Below are positions 13,801 to 23,200 of a DNA stretch of 64,000 nucleotides, one piece after another. A program made the position numbers and the translations under genes. The number at the start of each line of letters is the position of its first letter. The stretch's first letter is position 1. The DNA comes from Asterochloris sp. CNOR1 (taxonomy: Eukaryota; Chlorophyta; Trebouxiophyceae; Trebouxiales; Trebouxiaceae), in NCBI GenBank assembly GCA_963969365.1, contig OZ017760.1, forward strand, positions 744,001 through 808,000, given 5' to 3'. The notes under the pieces are model-generated. The model was not told the origin of the DNA. It saw only the letters and a program-made list of their open reading frames with translations, and ran no database searches.

Positions 13801-15450
13801 TGCAGACGATAGCGAGGTATGTGAGCCCATCAGCTGCTGCAGTGCATGCCTGCAGGCAACGTGAATGTCTCCTATGGACTGGAGACCGCCTCATAGACAG
13901 CTGCCCTTTTGAAAACAGGCTGGTGATGGAGAAGAACCTGCAGGACACCGGCTACTTGCACCAGGGCTCAAGCATGTCCATCGACGCCACTCGCAGCCTA
14001 TGCAGAGACGCCTGTTTCAGCCTGATCTGCTGGCCACCAGCTGACGCCGCACCATTGGCTAGCTGTGCAAGAGCTCATGCACCATGCAATTGTCAAAAAC
14101 AGAAGCCACAGCAGCACGAGTGGCTGCTGATTCCCCACTCCCAGCTGCTGCAGCACCTGACGAGGTGGTAGCCTTGACACCCCTGCCACGAGCTACAAAT
14201 GCCCTTTGACAGCTGCGACGCTGGGGGCTGACTGTCAGCTAGCCCCACCCTTACTGCTGAAGCATGCAGAAGTCCAGCTGGATGCCAGCTGGCACAACAT
14301 CGCTGATCAGCATGCATGCAGTCCCTCCACCACAGATGCATTGTATACATGGGAGCTGTAGCACTTGGGCTCCCAGTCGTGCAACCCTCCAGCCTGCAAG
14401 CAGCGTTAGCATGCTTATGCCCCCACCCCTCATCACAGCAAAGCGCAGCTGCATGGCACCCAAGCTGCCGCACAGCACAACCATGGGGAATCTTGAGGCA
14501 CTGCACACTTGGCCTGATCTGTCAGGCTGAGCTCGTGCAGCTGGTGCACTGCAGACTCCAGCACCTGCCCATACGACGCCCAGACCTCTGCCAGCAGGGT
14601 GGCACGGTCTTGGCTGTGTGCGCCCACCTGCAAAAGGGCAAGGTGAGACCCTAAAGTGCAGTGTCTAGCACAACTGCGCGCAGGATGCATGTGTTGCTGT
14701 CACCCCACAGGGTGTGGAGGTGTGCTGGCATAGGATGCAACTGGCACCTGCTGGACCAGCATGACCCCAGCAACAGACTTTCGTTGACAGCCCCAACAAC
14801 AAAAAAGTGCAGTACCTGGCGGACCAGCTCGTGAAAGGCCCGCCCATACAGCTCCCGCGCCCTCTCGGCCGCCAGCATGGCCCCCTCCGCTGGTGGCACG
14901 TCTGGGCGCTGCTGCGAGACAATGGAGTTGAAGGCAGCGGTCTCTATCTGCAGGGGAAGATGGGGATAAGCACTGGCAGTGCTTGGAGTTTGTCAACTGC
15001 TGAAATATTTCTGGGCAGGCACACACACACACATACACACACAAAGTGCGCATCAGATGTGCCGCAGCGTATCACGCAGTGTGACAGGCTGCTCTGGCAG
15101 TACTCCAGGTGTCCAACTACCATCACCGTTGACGCACTGCCAGCTGGAAACCCGCGACTGCCTGCTGAGCATGATCAGTGCCCTGTGTGACAGCTCATAC
15201 TGCCAGATAGCCAGTTCCCCAGAAAGCAACACACCCGAGATGATGCCTCTGCACACCTGCAGCCATCTGCTGAGCAGGACAAGCTCCCTGTGCTCTGCTG
15301 GGTGAGTGATGGCGGCCAGAGAGGGCAGGCCCCGCACCTCCTGCCCAGCAGGGATGATGTCACCATGGCGCGGCACGTCCCATATATGCAGGCAGGCGAT
15401 GCAGATGCTGAGCTGATCATCAAAGGGCTGCACGGCCACCATCAGCATAC
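1896..15450 (-). CDS. Large coiled-coil protein with axonemal dynein light-chain-like segment (AXDND1/p28-like)
   Basis: Multi-exon gene; the start lies at or beyond 15450 and is not resolved. 5' exons whose phases chain are 15257-15450, 14816-14947, 14509-14627 and 13667-13799. They encode RARELYGRAFHELVRQ and then RATLLAEVW, the spacing typical of the p28/axonemal dynein light-chain family. The stretch 13.6-10.7 kb holds coiled-coil fragments I could not chain. The 3' half is clean: 10550-10693, 9737-9940, 9140-9271, 8412-8534, 7831-7911, 7381-7545, 7037-7147, 6405-6560, 5725-5838, 4979-5131, 4506-4670, 3465-3818, 2717-2950 and 1896-2108, every one a multiple of three in phase 0. Exons 7381, 7037 and 6405 carry KQPQELADFIFGYF, WKYKWDADCELFLRIL and a degenerate EF-hand-like segment (DEDQEGDIVEYG). 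The tail is rich in RQKS/RQPS motifs that look like basophilic kinase sites, and ends RQKSVRMAL. The dynein-domain call is by pattern only. A ciliary role would imply an alga with flagellate stages. Confidence 0.6.
2410..3822. repeat. Tandem duplication of about 0.7 kb containing a coding exon
   Basis: The segment from 2410 is repeated from 3081 (GCTAGGACATC and downstream). The offset grows to about 750 bp because the second unit has an internal duplication of roughly 75 bp (GCCGCTGCGCACTG near 3120 and 3183). Each unit holds one exon of the minus-strand gene, 2717-2950 and 3465-3818. Both copies keep an acceptor (TGTAG), a donor (GTGAGC), an open frame and phase 0/0, so both can be used together. 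The encoded segments share LARQPSMKVSFNGG and TATSLERQKSSM. Confidence 0.85.
9541..9625 (-). pseudogene. Decayed copy of the 3' part of exon 9737-9940
   Basis: On the + strand 9573-9592 is identical over 20 bases to 9764-9783 inside the real exon, and the flanks align loosely. The minus-strand reading gives QYDVAFFRHQ against HQYDVAFYGS in the exon. It sits in the next intron downstream, just past the donor. A GTGAGG remains near the expected donor but the frame closes soon after. Confidence 0.7.
10390..10460 (-). pseudogene. Decayed copy of the 3' end of exon 10550-10693
   Basis: The + strand CCTGCCCACCTGCAG at 10399-10413 equals 10541-10555, the exon's donor junction. The next 45 bases align with many substitutions (GCGGTGCACCCCAGAATTGA against GGTGGTGCGCCCCAGGTTGA). 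The minus-strand reading is NAVNSGVHRVRESCR against KAVNLGRTTREAILQ. It lies in the intron directly downstream of the real exon. Confidence 0.75.
15019..15043. repeat. (CA)n microsatellite
   Basis: Runs of CA, interrupted once by a T, lie in the intron between exons 15257-15450 and 14816-14947 of the large coiled-coil gene. Confidence 0.9.
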
Positions 15451-16422
15451 CTGGTTGAGATTAGAGACAATCCCAGATTGGGGGGGCACCAGCTGTTTGC
15501 TTGCTGCCAGTCGGGTCCTGGGGTCCAGCAGGTACGGTTCGACAGTGCTGAAGTGCTGGGGAAGCTGATGCCACTGCCTGGCTTCCTTCATTGGTGAGCA
15601 GCTGCAGATTGTGCAGGCAGCCCGAAAGAAAGAGGAAGCACGCTGTGCGAGCCAGGCCCAGAAGCATTGTAGCTGTTGGAAGGAAGCAGCTCAGTTCAGT
15701 GGCCAGGCAAAACAAGCAAGGCAGCTCCAGCTGCAGGTCCAAGCTACATGGGTGCAGCAACTTGCCAGAGTGGTTATTACCCCTGTTCATGCCTGTGCCG
15801 CCATACTGACACCGCCTGCATTCAGCATGGCAACCAGCCACCACAGCCAACACTGCTCTGGCAGCAAACACAACTGGGGCTTTAAATTGGGTGCATTATT
15901 GTATGGTGACAGGGCTGCCATCAACAGCACCAGGCATTGTCCTTACTGCAAGGCTGCCACTGCAAGTATATGCTGAGCCACTGCAGCACCTTTCTGGACT
16001 CAAAGGCACACAAGCTCAGCCTGGCTTGCAGCAACCTTTGCATTTCAAAAGAACGTAGTGCTGGCCGTTGCTCACAGCGTTTGGCAGGACGTGGTGGGGC
16101 GGCATTTCCACAAGCATGGCTGCACATGGAAACGACGTCATCTGCCAGGTGACCACATGGCATCAATACAGCAAGCAGGTGTAAAGTGGGCAACAGCTAT
16201 CAACATGATGGACTTTCTCTAGTGACTGGGTGTAATTCAGCACCACTGCAGCCATCCCCAGGCTGGTAACAGCACTGGAAACAGCACTGGAGCAGAGCGC
16301 CTTTAGACATGAATTGCTCAGCTCTGAGCCATTCCACCCTCACAGTTCCTGCTGGTATCCACGGTAAAGGCTCGCAACATCAGGTATTTATGATCAGAAT
16401 TATGAGGTGCGACATGCTTCTT
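15451..16422. other. Region without a resolved gene
   Basis: This should contain the promoter and possibly first exon(s) of the large minus-strand gene. I could not fix a start codon and found no other exon with supportable splice sites. Confidence 0.4.
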
Positions 16423-16487
16423 GGGGCCCTTAACTCAGTGGTAGAGTGTTCGCTTTGCATGCGAAAAGTCCAGAGTTCGATATCTAT
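16423..16487 (+). tRNA. tRNA-Ala(TGC) pseudogene, 3' half decayed
   Basis: The D arm (ACTC/GAGT around AGTGGTA, 16433-16447) and the anticodon arm (TTCGC/GCGAA around TTTGCAT, 16449-16465, anticodon TGC) are perfect. A-box-like and B-box-like (GTTCGAT) sequences are present. The T stem (CAGAG against TCTAT) does not pair, the 5' GGGGCCC has no 3' partner, and no CCA-adjacent end exists. This is a broken tRNA or the head of a tRNA-derived SINE, not a working tRNA. Confidence 0.75.
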
Positions 16488-16522
16488 GCAATTCATTGAG
16501 CTCCTCTGACGGTCCAATCATT

Positions 16523-16630
16523 TTGGCTTCCCCTTGGTGGAGGCAACTATAAGCATTCTTCAAACCACTGGAGGTAGGTTGGCTTCCCCTTGGTGGAGGC
16601 AACTATAAGCATTCTTCACACCACTGGAGG
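16523..16630. repeat. Two tandem 52-bp copies next to the tRNA pseudogene
   Basis: 16523-16574 and 16579-16630 are identical except for one base (CAAACC against CACACC). Each begins TTGGCTTCCCCTTGGTGGAG and ends CCACTGGAGG, with a 4-bp spacer. They start 35 bp after the recognisable tRNA-like head, so head plus tandem body could form one SINE-like element. Confidence 0.85.
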
Positions 16631-17234
16631 AGATAGGGCAAGCAGAACAGGGTGCCCAATAGGCAAGAGGAGGGGAAACAAAGTAATTGCCAATATCAGC
16701 CATTGGCCAGCGAGGCAGCAGACGAATGAAGCCTGAAAGGCTGTCTAAGATTGAAGACTGTCATGCTCCTGCACGCAAAGCAGAAACTGCAAGTAGCAGA
16801 GCTCCTGAAGTGTCCAACTGAACCGCAGGTGCCAACATGCAGCTTGCAAGTCGACAGCAACTGGACTTTAGTTTCAAAGCCATATCTGGACTCAGCCAGG
16901 TCCTTCCCAGTTACAGCGCTAAATCAACGAATCTGTTCAGGAAGACATGCGGTGTCGACTGCACTGCAGCAAATGTGTCTACAGGGCAGGCTGGTATCCA
17001 GCAACAGGCGGGGTGTGGTAAAAAGGTTATTCCTGACAGCAAGAACTGAGTGTATCTGCAAATACACTGCAAACACTATTGCATCATGCCAGGGGCAGTG
17101 AGGCGTCAAAGAAAAAAGGTATAAAATGAGGGGCGATGAAGTGGGAAAAAAAGGAGTCAAGTGTGAAGAAGCAGACGGACATGGACAGGCTTGTCTGTAA
17201 TACGAGCCATACCAATCACTCTGCCAAGCGCATG

Positions 17235-20200
17235 TCACAGCATGCGCTTCAGGAGGGCTTTGGCGTGAGCCACCAACTCTGGCTTCATGCCTGGGGCAGT
17301 GATGCAGTTGTGTAAGGCCTGGTCGCACCCAGCAGAAGCGAATTCTACCCGATAGTCTGATCTGGAGGCACAGACAGGGGAGCATGTGAGTGTCAGCCGA
17401 CAGCACATCAAACACAGGGCAGTCATGCTTGCCAAAGGAAAGGACCACAAGAGCTGAGACATGGTTTTTAGCTATCAGGGAAGGGCAGCGCAGCAAGCAT
17501 ACCCTGTTGCAAGATGTTCCACAAATGCATGCAGAGGCTCACGGCCCCAGGAGCACCACAATGCGGCACCCACATGCCACCATCAAGTATCGCCAGCAGA
17601 AATCCATGGCATAACAAGGCCCCCAAGGCAACATGACAGGTCTGATAGATGCCAGCCATCAACCCCTGTGCGCACTGTTGCACTGCCCACACAATGCAAG
17701 CAGATCACCGACAACATAGTGCAAAGCCCCCTTGGCAGTCTTGAGACTGCTGCGACCAGCCAAATAAGTACAAGCAAAAACACTTGATGTTCTGTGCAGA
17801 GCCCCCAGGGCAATCTGCAGCAGGTGTCATGAATGCCAAATCTGTTACTATGATGTAGTCCTCTTCAATGCCTGTCAGACCATGCACTTCAAAATGACCC
17901 TGTCAAGGCAGAGCAAGCTCACCTTGATGTAAGGTTGTGCAGGGCCCCCAGGGCAACCTCGCGGCAGGCCTCATGGCTGCCAGCCAGCAGAGACACCAGC
18001 GGCGGGATGGCTCCTGCGCGCACTATCTGCACCTCTATTTCATCATTCACAGCCAGGCTGCGTAGGGCTCCCGCAGCAGCCTCTTTGCCTGCATGATCGA
18101 AACCATCTCGTCAGAAAGTGAGGGCAGGCAAAGCAACGCTGCTGGGTGTGTGCAGCAGCCTCTTTCCTGCACGGCATGGGACCAGCAGGGGTGACACCTA
18201 GTATCTGGCTGGTCCATACTATTGATGAGCTGAGCAGCACAGCATCTGACTCAACACACAGCAAGGCAGGGCCAACAATCCTGTACAGGCAGGCGTGCCT
18301 GAAGCTACATAAGTTCTGAGGCTCCACAGCTAGAGAAGCACAGAAAGCGCATGAGACACAAGCATAGCACACAAATAGGCAGGCTTTTAGCCAACACGAG
18401 GATGCCTGCATAACGCCACATATGTGCCCAGCTGAGGCAGCTAAACCAGCGTGGAGACTGCCACTGAGACGAGCCGGCAGATCCCCGCATTTGACCTTTG
18501 CCAGCAAAAATGGAAGAAGCCAGACCAACTCCTCATATGGCAAAGTTGCATCAGCACATGACATGCCATATAGACCAGCAGGCAGCTGACCAGCAGGTGC
18601 CAAGAACAGGTTATCCCAAGAAGGCCCTTGTCAGCAAAGTAGGAGACCCCCGCCCACCTCCAAATGTGCCATAGCTGAGAAGCTGCACTAGCGCGGGCAC
18701 CGCCCCTGCATTGGCGATGGCCACCTTGTTTTGGGAGTTGTAGGTGCTCATGTTCCAGAAGGCTCGCGCAGAAGCCTCCTTGGCATCGTCTGGGCCGCCC
18801 CACAGCAGCTGCGTCAGGGGCCCAATGGCACCAGACTGCAAGGCAGCACACTCACCATTGGAGGTTTATGTGGAGAAGGGCTATGTCGCAAAGCAGGTGA
18901 GGCATGGCAGAAGACCTCTTTGAACAGGTGATCCAAGGTGGGTGCAGGACCCAGGGCTGCTGGTAGCAGACAAATCTCTCAACCACAGCAATGCTGTTGG
19001 GAACCTGATCTGATCTGATGAGTGGTTGAACTCCAGGTAAGTCCCACAAAACTGACAGTAACAGGCAGCCAGCAGACCAGGATGCTTCTCCTTGCATCCT
19101 GAGCAGGTGCAGCCTCGCCGGCAGCATCCATCATGCTTGAGCTGAGCACAGTTTGCAGTGCTGCAGCATGTCACCTGTCTGCACCAGCCTCACCTGTGAG
19201 ATGGCGTGAGTGTTGTCGTCGTCACGTGCCATGAACCACAGCGCCCGCGCAGCAGCGGTGCGGCTGCCATCAGGCATGCCGCTCCCCAGCTGGTCCACCA
19301 GGACGGCGATGCCGCCACACTCCCTGCAGGGCCGCAGCATCATGTTGACAACGGCTGGGGTGGGGTGGTCAGCAGAGACTCTGCAATGGTGCAAGTCAGG
19401 TCTGAGAGCCGCTGCACAGCTGGCAGGCCCACGCAGCAATGCTGCCACACAGCCTACAGGGCAGCAACAGAGGCCGAGGCAATTGGTGCCATGCGCACTC
19501 CATGTCAGGGTCATCTTGTATCCAATCCAGGCACACTGCCTGTGAGGTGATACAGGGTTGGGGTCCCTACAGCAGAACCTATGGTGCAGCCCTGACTCGG
19601 CAGCGGCACCCTCAAGGACCTTTCTTAGACAGCCCTTGTTGTGTCCCTTTTGGCATGGATCCCACGAGCTGCCTCACAGATCACAAAGGTGTGCATGTGG
19701 CATGCCCCTGCATGTCTGCGCCCTCACACCTCTGCTTAGATGCCATCACAGCCCACCGGCACCGAAGTCCTTTTCACAGTAGCCCACCTGACAGCCACCC
19801 TGGCGGCCGAGTCTGCATCCACCATCTCCCCAATCCTCCTGGTGGCTGCCTCCACGGCCTGGGGCGCCGTCTTGCCCCGAGCAGCCTGGCTGAGCAGTGT
19901 GATGAGACCCACCACATCGTCGGGAAGCGGAGGGGGCACTGTGTCCAGCAGCTCACTTGAGTTGCACCTGCATAGTATGACGCAAATGAAATGATAAAGA
20001 TTGCAAGACAAGGGTGGCTTTGCTTATTGTGCGCCTGAGGGGCACACTACGGTCTGGCCTGGCTGAGCAGCGGGTTTCAAGCCACAACAGCACCTGGCAG
20101 GGGAAGAGGCAGCGCGACCAGTATTGAACTCCATTGCTGCCTGACTGCATCACATTTGCATGTGAGTCTCAGCACTGCATGTGCAGCCTGGCGCCTTGCA

Positions 20201-23200
20201 TCACATCCTCAGCCAGGCAATTAGTTTTCTGCTGAAGCACGCAGCGGCTGGACAGCTGGGCAGCAAGCTCCCTAAGCCAAGCAAGTCCCAAGCAGGGCCT
20301 TTTGAGCAGTAAGGTGAGCGCATGTATACCTCCAGGCAAGTGCTACGTGGGACTCTCCAGCAGGATTCCTGCACAGAAGGAGCCAGAGAAGGCCTCAATT
20401 CCACCTGCTCATCGTGCTTATGCAGCATGCTGGGCACCTCCTCCAGTGCCAATCAGCGCCCCACCGGGTCATCATCCATGAGCGGGAGGGGAGCCTGCAA
20501 GTTGCCCACCTGCTGAGCGAATCGCTCTCCAGCACGCTGGGCATCTCCTCGGCCGCCGAGCTCTGCTCACGCGCCATGGCCACATTGCGCTCTGCCAGCG
20601 CCGCCAAGCTGATGTTGTGCTGGCGGCACCAGTTCTCGATGGCGTGCTTCAGGTTGTAGTTGGGGATCATGCGCTTGTTCAGCAACACCCGTCCTGCAGC
20701 AGAGATGGTGTCCTTTTCGATTGTTTGTGGTTTATGTTCTGCGACCTGCAGATTTACATAGCTTCACTGCTTGCTTGTGAACATGGTCATGCACAGCAGC
20801 AGGGCTTTGTGCCCCAGTCACAGGCTGCCACTGGGTCATCTGCTTTATGTAGCGGCTACCCTGCAGGGTAAGCAATGGCAGTGTGCATTTTGGAAGACAA
20901 ACACAGCCTGGTGAGCCTCAATGCCGGTCCATGCACCCGGGTGGGCACCCCCCTATGATATCTCTGCTGCAGGCAGAATCATGCTGCATGCTGCTGACTC
21001 ATTGAGGCCACCCTCCCAGCATTACCGCAGCCACGACATCTCCCAGAAGGAGGAATATTTGGTTTCTGCAACTTGCAGCCCTACCGACCGAGCAGCCTGA
21101 GCATGTAAGGCGCACAAAGGTGCCAAACTCATTGCATGCAGTTTGCTTGTCCATGCTCTGCCAGGCCCCAATTAGGCAGGGTCTCATCTCACACGCATAC
21201 TGCTGCCCAACATTGCTGCCAGCTCAACGGAGAGAAAAGTGAAAGGCCGCACCAACACTCCAGCATGCACCAGGCCGCACCTGAGAGTGGGCAGATCTCG
21301 TTCCCGCAGGCAAAGTGCTGCTCGATGCTGCTGCGGTCATAGTTCATAGCTGTCTCAATCATGATGACTGGGTCCGTCATGATGTCCAGGGAGATGGGGC
21401 ACAGGAACTCCTCAGGGACTGGGGGCATCTCCCTGCAGCCATCAGAAGAGATTCATCAAGCAGCAGAGGGAGGCATGCAGACTTGACCCGGTACACGCAG
21501 CCCTGTATCTCAGCAGCTCGGCTGTGCAAGCCTGCACCAGCATCAGAGCAAGGGCATTGTCAGCAGTGATCTCCAGGGAGGTGGGGGCACAGGCACTCTC
21601 CAGGGGGCCACCTCCCTGCACGTTTGAAGAGCAGTTGCTCAGTGTCATCACCTTACATGCTAGCAGGGTGCTTGCAGTTATGCAGGGTGTCTCAATGCGC
21701 AGGCGAGGGGGACCACATTCGCCATCACAGCCTCAGAGATGTGTTGGGCTGGTGCCATCACAGTGGTGTAGCGCACAATAGCAAGACAGGATGCAGACGA
21801 ATACAGGTGTCTCATGAGGCAGGGTCAGCAGCAGGGCGTAATACAACCAAGGCAACAGGAGATGGGGTTGCCTCCAGTCGTATCAATCGCAACTGCCTCC
21901 ATTTGCAAAGCTGCTGCTGCTGACACTGGACCAGTTTGCAGGGCACAGCTCAGTTGAAACGACTGGCATAGGCCAAGCAATAGCCACAGGGTATTTGACA
22001 CATCACAGATTCCCATTCTGCTGGTAATGATGAGGCAGCACGAAACCAGCCTGTAATACAATCTCTGGTGTCCAACCACCCAGACCATGGGTGCAGCAAC
22101 CACAAAAGCCAATCCCAGTCTGGCACTGCAGCGTTCGCTGCGCAGCACCTGGAAACATGAATGCAGCCGACGCACACCTGCTGCTGCTGACGCTGGACTG
22201 TCCGGCATGGCGGGGACCAATGGACTCAGCTGCCACAGGGCGAGCGATGCCCTCAAGTGTTTGCAGGATCTGGGTCCAGAAGAAGTGGGGGGCTGTGTCG
22301 GTGGCCTGCCGGCTGAGCGAAGCCTCAGAACGCACATCATCTAGCTCTGTGTCGAGCTCCTGCTGCACCTGGGGGATGCCTGTGTTGCTGAGGCCTGCGG
22401 ATGCACAGAGGGTTGTCCGGCATGCAGGAAGACGTGGGCCAAATTCCAGGTTCAGAACTCCCTGCATTGCGGGAACCGCCACCGCTGAGGCCTGTAAGAG
22501 GGCAGACATTTGCTGACTTCTGCAGTGGCATACTACTCCAGCTCTGCTGGAGGGCTGCGGCTTCTGGGGCCAGACTCGTGAGCGGGAGGGCTTGTGAGTA
22601 GGGCAGCAAAAACCACATCTCCACATCACAGAAACGCGCAAAGAGGGGGCAATACTGCTGGCTGCCAAAAGTTGAACTGCATGCTGCAGCGCCTGCTGCG
22701 GCAGCAGCAGCTGCAGTGTGCAGCCTCCAGCACCAACTGGCAGGCAGGGAAACAGGGAGGCACAGCACTGACCTGCATGCTGTAACACTTGTTGAAGCAG
22801 CAGGCGCAGGCGGCCAGTTGAGGCTGCAGTGCCCGCTCCTCCCGATGCCTCCTGGAGCCTCTGTACCTCCGCCTGTATGAGGGACGACAGCTCCCAGTTC
22901 TGCTTGGCCACCTGCAGGCAGAAGCAACAGTGGCATTGGGAGGTGAAAGGGGGCCCAGCTCTGTGAGTTGTCACCCTGAAAACCACTGCTCTAGTGTGCA
23001 GAGGCTCACGTTTCCAAATGCTGAGTGCATGACACACAGGCCAGTCACTGCAGAGCATGCACTACAGATGCGCACCAACCTGGGGCGCCACTCAACCATG
23101 TAGCACTATTTACCTCGGATCCATTGCACAGACTGCCAGGCAGCTTTAGGCACTTTGGATTGCAGCATCCTGTGCTACAGAGCCACCGCCCTGTTTGCCA

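Noticed and set aside
13395-14171. 258-codon plus-strand ORF
   Set aside because: Lies opposite minus-strand exon 13667-13799 and neighbouring introns; it is a shadow without domain features.
16423-16487. Functional tRNA-Ala
   Set aside because: T arm and acceptor stem do not pair and the 3' end is missing.
22003-23058. 351-codon minus-strand ORF, the longest in the window
   Set aside because: It reads through two verified U-box gene exons (22773-22911 and 22178-22379) and the introns between; the intronic parts have no protein-like pattern and the splice sites chain better.
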